Shown: positions 29,009-38,170, numbered from the stretch's first letter. The stretch is DNA of 64,000 bases from Aquabacterium commune (GCF_004362855.1 NZ_SNXW01000001.1:1-64000), one strand, 5' to 3'. The notes: generated by a model not told the origin, from the letters alone. Program-made: numbers and translations.

Positions 29009-30754
29009 TCAGTTGTTCATCCAGCCGCGGACCACCCCGGCCATGGCCATGGGGTTCTCTTTGGCGAGCTTGCGGGCGGTTTCCAGGCGCGGATCGACAC
29101 CGTTGTTGCCTGGGCCACCCAGTGCGGGCAGCTCCTGGCCATCGGCCCCCACCACGACCGGGCCGTTGCCACCGGCGATGGCGGGCAGCTCCAGCGCGTC
29201 GTCCACCGCGGCATTGAGGCGGTTGGCCTCGCCTTCGGGCTTGGGCAAGGGCTTGGCGGCGTTGATGGCCGGGCGGATGGCGCCGAACACCACGATCAGG
29301 GCCGCCAGCGTCAGGGCGCCTGGCACGGCCAGGGTGCGGATCAGGTCCACCGTCTCGGGCTGCTTCCACAGCGGCGTGGTGTCCACCTCTTCCTTGGGCA
29401 CCTGGAAGGGCGTGTTGATGACCTTGATCGAATCACCGCGCTTGTCATCGGCACCGATGGACTCGCGCACCAGCGAGGTCAGCTTGTCGAGCTCTTCCTG
29501 CGGGATGGCCTGGGTCGTGGTCTTGCCCTTGGCATCGGTCACGCTGCGGTGGTTGAGCACCACGGCGGCGGTCAGGCGGCGGATGTTGCCGGTGGCGCTG
29601 CGGATCACACGCACCGTCTTGTCCACCTCGTAATTGGTGACGGCGTCACGGCGGCTGGTCGCGCTGGCGGTGCTGCCATTGGCAGCTTGCAAGGGGGCCG
29701 AGGCGCCATTGACAGGCGCGGTGGCCGGCGTCGGGGGCTGGTTGCTGGCCGCGCCGGGCACGCCCGAGGGGGTGGCGCTGCCCTGGCCGTTGCTCTCGCT
29801 GGTCTGCTGGCTGCGCACGGTGGCGGTGGCCGTCTGGCCCTGGTTGGGCTTGTATTCCTCGGCGGTGGACTCAACCTGCGAGAAGTCCACCTCCGCCGTC
29901 ACCTGGGCGCGCAGGTTGTCCTTGCCCAGCACGGGCTCCAGGATGTCGCGGATGCGCTGGGTGTAGTTGGTCTCGATCTGGCGCACATACTGCAGCTGCT
30001 GGGCGTCCAGGCCGGCCTGGTCGTTGGCACCCCCGTCTTGCGCGCCCGACAGCAAGGTGCCGCTCTGGTCCACCACGCTGACGGCCTTGGGCGACATCTC
30101 GGGCACGCTGGACGACACCAGGTGCACGATGCCAGCCAGCTGACCGCGGTCCAGGGTGCGGCCGGCGTACAGCGTCAGCACCACCGAGGCCGAGGCCTTT
30201 TGCTGCTCGCGGAAAAAGCCGTTCTGGTTGGGCAAGGCCAGGTGCACGCGGGCGCTCTGCACGCTGGCAATCGCCTGGATGGAGCGGGTCAGCTCGCCTT
30301 CCAGGCCACGCTGGAAATTCAGGCGCTCCTGGAACTGGGTCACGCCGAATTTCTGCGATTCCATCAACTCGAAGCCGACCACCGAGCCCTTGGGCAGGCC
30401 GGCAGACGCCAACTTCAATCTCACATCGTGAACTTTGTCGGCCGGCACCAGGATGGCCGCGCCGCCATCGGCGTGCTTGTAAGGCACCTGCATCTGCTGC
30501 AGCTGGGCGAGGATGGCGCCGCCGTCCTTGTCAGACAGGTTGGTGTAGAGCACGCGGTAGTCGCCCTCACGGCCCCACAGCAGCATGGCCGCGAAGATCA
30601 TGACGATGGCCGCGATCCCGCCTGCCAGCATCAGCTTGCGCTGCATGGGCAAGCCCATGACGCGCTGCGCGAAACCGGGCGGCGTGGCGTCGATCACCTG
30701 GCTGGCAGATGAGGCAACGGCGGCAGAGGTGGTGGGTGCGACAGTGACTTCCAT
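29009..30754 (-). CDS. fliF: Flagellar M-ring protein FliF
   Basis: 581 residues. Two transmembrane helices bracket the periplasmic ring domains: TM1 near residues 44-62 (L-A-G-G-I-A-A-I-V-M-I-F-A-A-M-L-L-W), TM2 near residue 470 (A-L-T-L-A-A-L-I-V-V-F-G-A). The YscJ-like region has Y-T-N-L-S-D-K-D-G-G-A-I and V-E-G-E-L-type G-L-E-G-E-L-T-R-S-I-Q-A. A Thr/Ala/Gln-rich linker lies near residues 330-370. The C-terminal cytoplasmic tail binds FliG. The start at 30754 is preferred because an upstream in-frame Met falls within the fliE promoter region. Confidence 0.95.
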   Translation of the reverse strand: MEVTVAPTTSAAVASSASQVIDATPPGFAQRVMGLPMQRKLMLAGGIAAIVMIFAAMLLWGREGDYRVLYTNLSDKDGGAILAQLQQMQVPYKHADGGAAILVPADKVHDVRLKLASAGLPKGSVVGFELMESQKFGVTQFQERLNFQRGLEGELTRSIQAIASVQSARVHLALPNQNGFFREQQKASASVVLTLYAGRTLDRGQLAGIVHLVSSSVPEMSPKAVSVVDQSGTLLSGAQDGGANDQAGLDAQQLQYVRQIETNYTQRIRDILEPVLGKDNLRAQVTAEVDFSQVESTAEEYKPNQGQTATATVRSQQTSESNGQGSATPSGVPGAASNQPPTPATAPVNGASAPLQAANGSTASATSRRDAVTNYEVDKTVRVIRSATGNIRRLTAAVVLNHRSVTDAKGKTTTQAIPQEELDKLTSLVRESIGADDKRGDSIKVINTPFQVPKEEVDTTPLWKQPETVDLIRTLAVPGALTLAALIVVFGAIRPAINAAKPLPKPEGEANRLNAAVDDALELPAIAGGNGPVVVGADGQELPALGGPGNNGVDPRLETARKLAKENPMAMAGVVRGWMNN

Positions 30755-30959
30755 GGGCGGGCAGTGCGTTGAGCCGCGCATCGATACAGACGATGCCGCA
30801 ATCCAGCTTCAACGGAGCCAATGTTCGCAGTCCGGTCGGGCAAAAGTGCCGGGAACAGCAAGCCATTTGCCGACCTCTTCGCAGCATCGGCGCCCAGGAA
30901 AATGCCTAGAGTGGCAACTGTGGTGATCTGAACCACGCCCTGTCGGATGTATCGGCACC

Positions 30960-31310
30960 ATGGACCTCAAACTCAAGCCCTTTGATTTCGCCCAGGCAGC
31001 CACCCGCGCTGGCATGGCCGACGTCGCCCGGCGCGTCGAGGCCAAAACCCGCACGGACGCCACGGGCAGCAGCACCGGCGTGCAAGGTGCCAGCTTCCAG
31101 AACGCCTTCAGCGGTGCCCTGCAGTCGATCAGCGCCGCCCAGACCAAGGCCAGCACCCTGCAGCGCGAGGTGCAGTTCGACAACCCCACCGTCAGCCTGG
31201 AAGAAACCATGATCGCCATGCAGAAAGCGCAATTGGGCTTCCAATCGGCCGTGCAAGTGCGCAACAAGCTGGTCCAGGCGTACACCGATATCATGAACAT
31301 GCAGGTGTGA
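30960..31310 (+). CDS. fliE: Flagellar hook-basal body complex protein FliE
   Basis: 116 residues. FliE links the MS ring to the proximal rod and is the first rod substrate. The helical C-terminus A-Q-T-K-A-S-T-L-Q-R-E-V-Q-F-D-N-P-T-V-S-L-E-E-T-M split by family-conserved V-R-N-K-L-V-Q-A-Y-T-D-I-M-N-M-Q-V is diagnostic. It is divergent from fliF, with a 205-bp shared control region where I saw no clear sigma-28 or sigma-54 promoter. Confidence 0.94.
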   Translation: MDLKLKPFDFAQAATRAGMADVARRVEAKTRTDATGSSTGVQGASFQNAFSGALQSISAAQTKASTLQREVQFDNPTVSLEETMIAMQKAQLGFQSAVQVRNKLVQAYTDIMNMQV

Positions 31311-31356
31311 GGTCGCGCGTGGCGGCTTGACCTGCCACGCCCACACCTCACACACC

Positions 31357-32622
31357 ATGACGCCCACCTCCTCCCAGGCCGACGCCCAGTTGCCACTGCG
31401 GCAAATGCTCATCTGCGGCGCACTCATCGTGACGCTGTCCATGGGCATCCGCCACAGCTTCGGCCTGTGGCTGCAACCCATCACGATGGCCCACGGCTGG
31501 ACCCGCGAGGACTACTCCGTGGCCATGGCCGTGCAGAACCTGGTATGGGGCGCCGCCGGCCCCCTCGTGGGTTGGTGGGCCGACCGCAGCGGCGCCTTCC
31601 GCGTGCTGTGGCTGGGCGCCCTGCTCTACGCCCTGGGCCTCTTCGGCATGGCCACCACCGACCAGCACCTGAGCTTCGTGCTCACCTGCGGCGTCACCAT
31701 CGGCCTGGCGCAAGCCTGCACCACGTACGCGGTCATCTACGGCGTCGTCGGTCGCAACATCGACGCCTCGCAACGCTCCTGGGCGATGGGCATCACCGCC
31801 GCGGCCGGCTCCTTCGGACAGTTCCTGATGGTGCCGCTGGCCAGCACCCTCATCCACAAACTCGATTGGTCGCCAGCGCTCAGCAGCCTGTCGCTGGCCG
31901 CCCTGCTGATCGGCCCCCTGGCCTTTGGCTTGCGGGAAGCGCGCCGCCAAGCCCCTGCCGCCGCGCCATCACAGCACGGCAAGACCGCCGCCCTGCTGGA
32001 CGGCACCCCGATCTCGGCCGGCGCGGCGCTCAAGGAAGCCTTCGGTCACCGCGACTACCTGCTGCTGACCGCCGGCTACTTCGTCTGCGGCTTCCAGCTC
32101 GCCTTCATCGGCGTGCACCTGCCCAGCTACCTGCGCGACCACCAACTCGACCCGCAAGTCGCCACCACGGCGCTGGCCCTCATCGGCCTGTTCAATGTGT
32201 TCGGCACCTACGCGGCGGGCACCCTGGGCCAGCGCATCCGCAAGACCTGGATCCTGTCCTTCATCTACGCCATGCGCGGCGTCGCCATGATCGCCTTCGT
32301 CTTCACGCCGCCCACCCCGCTGAGCGTCGGCCTGTTCGCCGCCACCATGGGCGCGCTGTGGCTGTCCACCGTGCCCCCCACCAACGCCGTGGTGGCGCAG
32401 ATGCTGGGCGTCAAGCACCTGTCCATGTTGGGTGGCATCGTCTTCTTTTCCCATCAGATCGGGTCTTTCATGGGCGTGTGGCTGGCCGGCAGGCTCTACG
32501 ATGCCACGGGCAGCTACCAGGTGGTCTGGTGGATCGCCATCGTGCTGGCCTTCGCCGCGGCGCTGATCAACCTGCCCATCCGTGAGCAGCTGCAGCCGGC
32601 ACGCCGGCTGGTGAGCGCATGA
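31357..32622 (+). CDS. MFS transporter (OFA/monocarboxylate-like)
   Basis: 421 residues with 12 likely transmembrane helices. The major-facilitator loop 2-3 motif appears as G-W-W-A-D-R-S-G-A-F-R-V, preceded by R-H-S-F-G-L-W-L-Q-P-I-T in TM1, a pattern common to monocarboxylate/OFA-type carriers (G-x-R-x-S-F-G-x-F...). Substrate unknown. It ends ATGA with a following 48-residue gene, and an SDR follows, so a three-gene operon is likely. Confidence 0.85.
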   Translation: MTPTSSQADAQLPLRQMLICGALIVTLSMGIRHSFGLWLQPITMAHGWTREDYSVAMAVQNLVWGAAGPLVGWWADRSGAFRVLWLGALLYALGLFGMATTDQHLSFVLTCGVTIGLAQACTTYAVIYGVVGRNIDASQRSWAMGITAAAGSFGQFLMVPLASTLIHKLDWSPALSSLSLAALLIGPLAFGLREARRQAPAAAPSQHGKTAALLDGTPISAGAALKEAFGHRDYLLLTAGYFVCGFQLAFIGVHLPSYLRDHQLDPQVATTALALIGLFNVFGTYAAGTLGQRIRKTWILSFIYAMRGVAMIAFVFTPPTPLSVGLFAATMGALWLSTVPPTNAVVAQMLGVKHLSMLGGIVFFSHQIGSFMGVWLAGRLYDATGSYQVVWWIAIVLAFAAALINLPIREQLQPARRLVSA

Positions 32623-32765
32623 CGGACCGCATGGGCCCGCGCCCGCGCCTCGCCAGATTGCTGGCCTGGCTGCCCGCTGGCGCACTGCTGCTGGCCGTTT
32701 TCCTTTGGTACCTCAGCCCGCACCTCGTGGTCGAGATGGCCGGGCGTCTGTGGAGTTGCATCTGA
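32619..32765 (+). CDS. Small single-pass membrane protein
   Basis: 48 residues: a short Arg-rich N-terminus (G-P-R-P-R-L-A-R), one strongly hydrophobic helix (L-L-A-W-L-P-A-G-A-L-L-L-A-V-F-L-W-Y-L), and a short tail ending in Cys-Ile. Its ATG overlaps the MFS stop (ATGA), and its stop is one base before the SDR ATG, so it fills the gap exactly and is very likely translated. Positive-inside rule suggests N-in. Function unknown. Confidence 0.6.
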   Translation: MTDRMGPRPRLARLLAWLPAGALLLAVFLWYLSPHLVVEMAGRLWSCI

Positions 32766-32766
32766 C

Positions 32767-33573
32767 ATGAGCGTGGTCATCATCACCGGGGCGTCCGACG
32801 GCATCGGCGCCGAACTGGCGCGCCAACTGGCGCAAACGCAAGGCTCGAAACTCACCCTGGTGCTGGCCGCGCGCAGCGCCGACAAACTCGAAGCCGTGGC
32901 GCAGCAGTGCCGCCAGCACGGCGCCCGCGTCAAGGTGCGCCCCACCGACGTCGGCATCGAGGCCGACTGCCGGGGCCTGGTCCAGGACACCGTGGAAGCC
33001 TTCGGCCAGCTCGATGCCCTGGTCAACAACGCCGGCATGTCGGCCCACGCCCTGCTGGAAGAGGTCACCGACCTGGCCTGGTACGAGCAGCTCATGCGCA
33101 TCAACCTCTGGGGCAGCGTGTGGTGCACCCACGCCGCGCTGCCGCACCTGAAAGCCAGCAAGGGGCGCATCGTGGCCGTCTCCAGCCTGGCCGGGCTGGT
33201 CGGCGTGCCGGGCCGCACCGCCTACAGCACCACCAAGTTCGCCATGAACGGCTTCTTCGAGGCCTTGCGGGTGGAGTTGCAACCGCACGGCGTGTCGGTC
33301 ACCCTCGCCTACCCCGGCGTGGTGGCCACGGAGATCCGCTACCGCGGCTTCAACGCCCAGGGAGATGCCGCTGGCAAGAGCGGCCTGGACGAGTCCGGCG
33401 CCATGACGGTGGAAGAATGCGCCCGACTCATCCGCGAGGGCATGGCGCGCCGCGAGCGCGACATCGTGATGTCCTTCAAAGGCAAGCTCAGCCGCTGGAT
33501 GAAACTGATCGCGCCCCGCCTTGTGGACCGTTTGGCGCTCAAAGCGTTGAACCAGGACGTCCGCCCCCACTGA
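32767..33573 (+). CDS. SDR family NAD(P)-dependent oxidoreductase
   Basis: 268 residues, classical short-chain dehydrogenase. Cofactor motif is G-A-S-D-G-I-G at residues 8-14, N-N-A-G near residue 90, and the catalytic Y-x-x-x-K is Y-S-T-T-K, with Ser in V-A-V-S-S-L-A. R-S-A-D-K-L after the second strand favours NADPH. The C-terminus P-G-V-V-A-T-E-I-R resembles retinol/keto-reductase-like SDRs (DHRS7-like). It ends with a basic membrane-proximal helix. Substrate unknown. Confidence 0.88.
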   Translation: MSVVIITGASDGIGAELARQLAQTQGSKLTLVLAARSADKLEAVAQQCRQHGARVKVRPTDVGIEADCRGLVQDTVEAFGQLDALVNNAGMSAHALLEEVTDLAWYEQLMRINLWGSVWCTHAALPHLKASKGRIVAVSSLAGLVGVPGRTAYSTTKFAMNGFFEALRVELQPHGVSVTLAYPGVVATEIRYRGFNAQGDAAGKSGLDESGAMTVEECARLIREGMARRERDIVMSFKGKLSRWMKLIAPRLVDRLALKALNQDVRPH

Positions 33574-33713
33574 GCCCCCACTGAGCGCCCGCCGACCTCC
33601 CACTTGACGCCCGCGCAGCCCTGAACCCGCACAGATCAGGCCGCAGGCGCCCAGCACACCCGCATGACACCCGACCATGCCCTTTAGAATGGTCAGGGAT
33701 TGAAGGAATCACC

Positions 33714-34595
33714 ATGGAACCCATCATTGGCAGCATCGTCGCCCTGATCACGCCCCTGCATGCAGACGGCAGTGTGGACTACCCCACCCTGCGGGCCCTG
33801 ATCGACTGGCACATCGCCGAAGGCACCGATTGCATCGGCGTCGTCGGCACCACCGGCGAATCGCCCACCGTGTCGGTGGAAGAGCACTGCGAAATCATCC
33901 GCGTGGCGGTGGAGCAGGCTGCGGGCCGCGTGCCCGTCATGGCCGGCGCTGGCGCCAACTCGACGCGCGAAGCCATCGAGCTCACGCAATTTGCCAAGAA
34001 GGTCGGCGCCGACTGCACCTTGCAGGTCGTGCCCTACTACAACAAGCCCACGCAAGAAGGCATCTACCAGCACTTCAAGGCGATTGCCGAAGCCGTTGAC
34101 TTGCCGATGATGCTCTACAACGTGCCCGGCCGCACCGTGGCCGACATGAGCGTCGAGACCGCCCTGCGCTGCGCCAGCCTGCCCGGCGTCTTCGGCATCA
34201 AGGAAGCCACCGGCAACCTGGAACGCGCCGCCTGGCTGATCAAGCAAGCGCCCGAGGGATTCCACATCTACTCGGGCGACGACCCCACCGCCGTGGCATT
34301 GATGCTGCTGGGCGGGCATGGCAACGTCAGCGTGACGGCCAACGTCGCGCCGCGCGCCATGGCCCAGCTGTGCAAGGCGGCCATCGCCCAGGACGCCGCC
34401 CGCGCCATCGCGCTGCACATGCAACTGCTGCCGCTGCACAAGCACCTGTTCGTCGAGCCCAACCCGATTCCCGTGAAGTGGGCCCTGACCCGCATGGGCA
34501 AATCTGGTGGTACGCTGCGCCTGCCGCTGACCGAACTGTCGGCCTCGGCGCAGCCTGTGGTCGAAGCCGCACTGCGCGAGGCCGGCGTGCTCTGA
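33714..34595 (+). CDS. dapA: 4-hydroxy-tetrahydrodipicolinate synthase
   Basis: 293 residues, a TIM-barrel aldolase of lysine/diaminopimelate biosynthesis, condensing pyruvate with aspartate semialdehyde. G-T-T-G-E-S-P-T near residue 43 and the catalytic Lys in F-G-I-K-E-A-T-G-N near residue 161 are visible; Tyr of [10 protein letters not shown] completes the relay. A possible -10 (TAGAAT at 33685-33690) lies in the leader within a GACCAT/ATGGTC inverted repeat. Followed by bamC 96 bp downstream, a common order in proteobacteria. Confidence 0.96.
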   Translation: MEPIIGSIVALITPLHADGSVDYPTLRALIDWHIAEGTDCIGVVGTTGESPTVSVEEHCEIIRVAVEQAAGRVPVMAGAGANSTREAIELTQFAKKVGADCTLQVVPYYNKPTQEGIYQHFKAIAEAVDLPMMLYNVPGRTVADMSVETALRCASLPGVFGIKEATGNLERAAWLIKQAPEGFHIYSGDDPTAVALMLLGGHGNVSVTANVAPRAMAQLCKAAIAQDAARAIALHMQLLPLHKHLFVEPNPIPVKWALTRMGKSGGTLRLPLTELSASAQPVVEAALREAGVL

Positions 34596-34691
34596 GCCTT
34601 GCTGCTGCCCCCGGCCCCCCGTCTGCGGCACAGCGCCAGACGGAAGGCCCCAGATTGCCTGCCAGATTGCCCGCCCCATCGCCCTGACCCC

Positions 34692-35837
34692 ATGCGCATC
34701 ACACCCCGCACCACCCACGTCCTGACCCTGGGCGCGGCATTGGCCTCGGCCATGCTGGCAACCGGTTGCTCCTCCGTCTCCAGCGCCCTGTCGGGCGACA
34801 AGATCGACTACCGCACCAGCGGCGCCCAGAGCGTGCGCCTGGACGTGCCGCCCGACCTGAGCCAACTGCCCGGTCAGCAACGCTACAACCAGGCCACGCC
34901 GTCCATCGTGTCGGCCAGCAGCCTGAGCCGCCAGAACCCGCAAGCCGAGGCGGCGCCCGTTGCCATCGCCCCGGCCGAGCGCGGCGGCATCAAGCTGGAG
35001 CGCCAGGGCCAGACACGCTGGTTGGTCGTGAACCAGCCGCCCGAAGCCATCTACAGCCAGGTGCGCGGCTTCTGGTCGGACGTCGGTTTCGAGTTGACGG
35101 TCGATCGCCCTGAAGCCGGCGTGATGGAGACCAACTTCTCCGAAAACCGTGCCAAGCTGCCCGAAGACGGCGTGCGCAACCTGCTGGGCCGCGTTTACGA
35201 CATGCTGTATGACACCGGCCTGCGCGACGCCTTCCGCACCCGCATCGAACGCACCGCCACGGGCAGCGAGATCTACATCAGCCACCGCGGCATGTCCGAA
35301 GAATTTGTGGACAGCACCCGCAAGGACCAGACGACCTGGCGCATCCGCCCCAGCGACCCCAGCCTGGAGGCCGAGATGCTGGCGCGCCTGATGGTCAAGC
35401 TGGGGGCGCCGAAGGAAGCTGCTGCTGCCGTGCGTGAGCAAGCTGCCACCCCTGCCACCGCCCCCCAGGCTACCGCGGCCTCTGCCGTGAAGCTGGGCGC
35501 CGATGGCACCACGCTGACCCTGCAAGCAGAAGGCGATCTGGCCTGGCGCCGCGTGGGCCTGGCCCTGGACCGCAGCGGCTTCACCGTCGAGAACCGCGAC
35601 CGCAAGAGCGGCAGCTACGAAGTGCGCATTTCCGTGGACGACCCGGAAGCCGCCAAGCCGGGCTTCTTCGGACGCCTGATGGGCCGCAGCGAAGCCGAAA
35701 CGCTGGCGCGCTACAAGGTGCGCGTGCAGCCGCAAGGCGGTGCCACCCTGGTCAGCGTGTTGACAGACAGTGGCGCAGCGGCCAACTCGCCCACGGGCAA
35801 GCGCATCGCCAAACGACTGGCCGAAGAACTCAACTGA
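34692..35837 (+). CDS. bamC: Outer membrane protein assembly factor BamC (lipoprotein)
   Basis: 381 residues. The N-terminal signal ends in the lipobox L-A-T-G-C at residues 21-25, so this is an outer-membrane lipoprotein. The unstructured BamD-binding segment has D-Y-R-T-S-G and L-D-V-P-P-D-L-S-Q-L, a hallmark of BamC/NlpB. Two helix-grip domains follow, with W-L-V-V-N-Q-P-P-E-A-I-Y and a second near residue 280. It is a component of the BAM complex. The chosen ATG at 34692 directly precedes the signal peptide. A factor-independent terminator follows at 35896. Confidence 0.93.
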   Translation: MRITPRTTHVLTLGAALASAMLATGCSSVSSALSGDKIDYRTSGAQSVRLDVPPDLSQLPGQQRYNQATPSIVSASSLSRQNPQAEAAPVAIAPAERGGIKLERQGQTRWLVVNQPPEAIYSQVRGFWSDVGFELTVDRPEAGVMETNFSENRAKLPEDGVRNLLGRVYDMLYDTGLRDAFRTRIERTATGSEIYISHRGMSEEFVDSTRKDQTTWRIRPSDPSLEAEMLARLMVKLGAPKEAAAAVREQAATPATAPQATAASAVKLGADGTTLTLQAEGDLAWRRVGLALDRSGFTVENRDRKSGSYEVRISVDDPEAAKPGFFGRLMGRSEAETLARYKVRVQPQGGATLVSVLTDSGAAANSPTGKRIAKRLAEELN

Positions 35838-35895
35838 GGCATGCCCTGACGCCGCATGCCCTGGCGCCGGGCTGACCGGCGGGGGCTGATACCAG

Positions 35896-35928
35896 AAAAC
35901 CGGCACACCGCAAGGTGGCCGGTTTTTT
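35896..35928 (+). terminator. Rho-independent terminator of dapA-bamC
   Basis: AAAACCGGC at 35896-35904 pairs with GCCGGTTTT at 35918-35926, with an inner CACC/GGTG stem closed by a GCAA tetraloop and one bulged A, then T residues. The T tail is on the plus strand, so it ends the bamC transcript. Confidence 0.85.
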
Positions 35929-35973
35929 CTTGGCTGGCGTCAGGATTTGCCACTCAAGCGTGACATCCAGACG

Positions 35974-36004
35974 AAAAAAAGCCGCTCTTGCGAGCGGCTT
36001 TTTT
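35974..36004 (-). terminator. Bidirectional rho-independent terminator
   Basis: A GCCGCTC/GAGCGGC stem with a TTGC loop, flanked by seven A on the left and six T on the right. It lies 18 bp beyond the stop of the minus-strand lipoprotein gene and would also stop plus-strand read-through from bamC. Confidence 0.88.
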
Positions 36005-36021
36005 GTACGCTGAACTGAAGA

Positions 36022-36240
36022 TCAGTTCGAAGCGGCCGAAGCAACTTCGGAAGCGGCAGCAGCCACTTCGGAAGCGGCAGCGGAAGCAGCGTCCACGGCA
36101 GCGGAAGCAGCCACAGCGACTTCGGAAGCAGCGGAAGCGACTTCGGAAGCGGCGGTAGCAGCAGCTTGTTCTTCTTTCTTACCGCAGGCGGCCAGAGCCA
36201 TGGCAGCGATCAGCGAAGCCAGCAGGAGCGACTTTTTCAT
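36022..36240 (-). CDS. Small alanine-rich repeat lipoprotein
   Basis: 72 residues. The signal peptide is M-K-K-S-L-L-L-A-S-L-I-A-A-M-A-L with the lipobox L-A-A-C at about residues 16-19, then G-K-K-E-E-Q and about 45 residues that are almost entirely Ala, Ser, Val and Glu in a repeating A-S-E-V-A-x-A-A pattern with D or V variants. The repeat predicts one long Ala helix, comparable in design to Lpp-type surface tethers but without a C-terminal Lys for peptidoglycan linkage. A GAGGA site lies 7 bp before the ATG. The codon run GGAAGC/GCAGC shows recent internal expansion. Confidence 0.82.
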   Translation of the reverse strand: MKKSLLLASLIAAMALAACGKKEEQAAATAASEVASAASEVAVAASAAVDAASAAASEVAAAASEVASAASN

Positions 36241-36407
36241 GCTTGTGTCCTCAAAAGGAGTGTCAAAAACGGTGGTCTTGGAACTGTGTTCAAAGCCCGA
36301 GACCCGTCAGTGATCGAACACGGTGCGGGCCACAAGGGCAGAGGATGCATCGCAACTGGCGTTGCTCCACATTCAGCCATCGATTATACGGCGCATCGGG
36401 CAGTTCC

Positions 36408-36935
36408 CTATAGACCGAGGGTCGTGCCTGGCATCGCCTCCGCTGAGCGTTGCGAAATAACGTCAAAATCAGCCTGCCAAACGTGCAGTGTGGCCGGATC
36501 CGAGCTCCAGACACCCCGCCCGGACAAGCCATCCAGCAAGCGCAGGCCCAAACGCCCAGGCCACAGCAGCATCGGGCGCAGCTGAGACGCGTCCTCCTCG
36601 TTGGCCTGCAAACAGCGCACGCGGTGCGACCAATTCTGCCGCCACGCCAGCCAGCGCGGGTGCTTGCGCGGGAACTCATCGAACCGGGCAGCCAGCACAG
36701 TCAGGTGGGTGCGTGGATGCGCCAGGACGCCTTGTTGCAGGACTTCGACAAGGGCCCGCTCCCCGAGGGGCCATTGCCCAAAGTCTGGGTCGCTCAGGCG
36801 CCAGTCCGCGGGCTCGGTGCTGCCCATGGCCAGGGCCGCCCGCAGGCGGTCTTCGAAATCGCGCCAACCGTCGATGCGCCCTGAAGGGTGGGCCGTGGCA
36901 TGGTCAGTGGGGCGGGGCTCGTCAGACGTGTCCAT
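36408..36935 (-). CDS. Hypothetical protein coupled to the cupin hydroxylase gene
   Basis: 175 residues, not recognised as a named family. After a polar N-terminus, W-R-D-F-E-D-R-L-R-A-A-L-A starts a helical domain, with W-P-L-G-E-R-A-L-V-E-V-L-Q-Q and H-P-R-T-H-L-T-V-L-A-A-R-F-D-E-F further in. The C-terminus has D-P-A-T-L-H-V-W-Q-A-D-F-D. No signal or transmembrane segment. The ATG at 36935 has a GCGGAG ribosome-binding site 7 bp upstream and lies 15 bp after the cupin stop, so it is the second gene of that operon. About 170 bp to the next gene hold no further feature. Confidence 0.7.
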   Translation of the reverse strand: MDTSDEPRPTDHATAHPSGRIDGWRDFEDRLRAALAMGSTEPADWRLSDPDFGQWPLGERALVEVLQQGVLAHPRTHLTVLAARFDEFPRKHPRWLAWRQNWSHRVRCLQANEEDASQLRPMLLWPGRLGLRLLDGLSGRGVWSSDPATLHVWQADFDVISQRSAEAMPGTTLGL

Positions 36936-36949
36936 GGCCATGCTCCGCT

Positions 36950-38170
36950 TCAGGGCTGCGGGTGCAGCCAGCCGTCTTCCGCCCACTGGTTGAGCAACTC
37001 GCGCAAGGTCGCACTGGCGCGTGCCACGGTCTTGGCGCTCAAGCCACGTCGGTCGGCCAGCTCGCACAGGTGGCGGGCGTCTTGCCCGGCGGCGCGCCAG
37101 GACTCCCCGTTGGCGAACACGCGCTGGCCGTCATAGACCATGCGGGTGCGGGCGTCCAAGCGCACACCCACGCCTTCGGGCAAGGGCTCGCCGGCCTCGA
37201 ACCACACGCGCGGCTTGGGCTCGGTGAGGATTTCGCCCAGCGCCGAGCGCAGGCCATCGCGGTCCTTGAGCAGGCGCTCGATGGCATCGGCGGCAAACGC
37301 CTCCAGCGCATCGGGGATGAGGCCAGGCGTCTCGGTGGCCTCTTGCTTGGGGTCGCGGTAGAGGCGGCGCGGGGCCTCGCTGTCGAGCTCCTCGACGAAC
37401 CGGATCAGCACCTCGCGCGCCAGCTCGGTGGCCTCGGGCACGCGGAAACCGATGGAGCAGGTCATGCACTCGCCCTGCGCGACGCCGTCGTGCGCCCACA
37501 TGGGCGGCAGGTAGAGCATGTCGCCAGGCTCCAGCAGGTACTCCTCCTCAGGCTCGAAGTGGCTGAGGATTTTCAGCGGCACATCGGGCTGCAGGCTGTC
37601 GTCCTTGAGCTTGCCGACCCGCCAGCGGCGCTGACCGTGCACTTGCAGCAGGAAGACATCGTAAGAGTCGTAGTGCGGGCCCACGCCACCGCCATCGGTC
37701 GCGTAGGAGATCATGAGATCGTCCAGGCGGGCGTCGGGCACGAAGCGGAAGCGCTGCAGCAGCTCGTGCGCGGCCGGCACGTGGAGGTCCAGGCCCTGCA
37801 CCAGCAGCGTCCAGCCGGGCTGGGTCAGTGGCGGCAGACTGCGTCGGTTCAAAGGGCCGTGCTTGAGCGACCAGCCGGCGTCGTCCGCGACCGCGGCAGC
37901 AGCCTTCGCGCCCTTGCCGACCTTGCCTGGCTGGGCTTGCGCCAGCCGCTGCTGCACGATCAAGCGGGACTCCACGGCCTCTTCGCCGGCCAACGCGAAC
38001 AGCGCGGCACGGTCCAGCGGCGCCTGCACGCCCGGCACCGCCTGGCGGATCAGCAAGGGCTTTTTCTGCCAGTGGCGGCGCATGAAAGCGCTCGGCGACA
38101 GGCCGCCCAGCAGGGGCGTCGGGGTGTCAGGAGACGGCGGCAGCGGGAGGGAGGATGCAGGTGCGTTCAT
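36950..38170 (-). CDS. JmjC-like cupin oxygenase (RoxA/YcfD ribosomal oxygenase-like)
   Basis: 406 residues. Resembles E. coli YcfD (RoxA), the Fe(II)/2-oxoglutarate oxygenase that hydroxylates Arg81 of ribosomal protein L16. The JmjC-type metal site is likely G-P-H-Y-D-S-Y-D-V-F (H-x-D) with the second His in the M-L-Y-L-P-P-M-W-A-H-D-G strand. Preceded by F-M-R-R-H-W-Q-K-K-P-L-L-I-R, typical for the family. The C-terminal winged-helix region carries the D-x-R-T-R-M-V-Y-D segment. It is the leading gene of an operon with the hypothetical gene. The start at 38170 is the first family residue. Confidence 0.85.
   Translation of the reverse strand: MNAPASSLPLPPSPDTPTPLLGGLSPSAFMRRHWQKKPLLIRQAVPGVQAPLDRAALFALAGEEAVESRLIVQQRLAQAQPGKVGKGAKAAAAVADDAGWSLKHGPLNRRSLPPLTQPGWTLLVQGLDLHVPAAHELLQRFRFVPDARLDDLMISYATDGGGVGPHYDSYDVFLLQVHGQRRWRVGKLKDDSLQPDVPLKILSHFEPEEEYLLEPGDMLYLPPMWAHDGVAQGECMTCSIGFRVPEATELAREVLIRFVEELDSEAPRRLYRDPKQEATETPGLIPDALEAFAADAIERLLKDRDGLRSALGEILTEPKPRVWFEAGEPLPEGVGVRLDARTRMVYDGQRVFANGESWRAAGQDARHLCELADRRGLSAKTVARASATLRELLNQWAEDGWLHPQP

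Noticed and set aside
30755-30959. Sigma-28 or sigma-54 promoter between fliF and fliE
   Set aside because: GGCAC and TTGC-like elements are present but with wrong spacing; not convincing.
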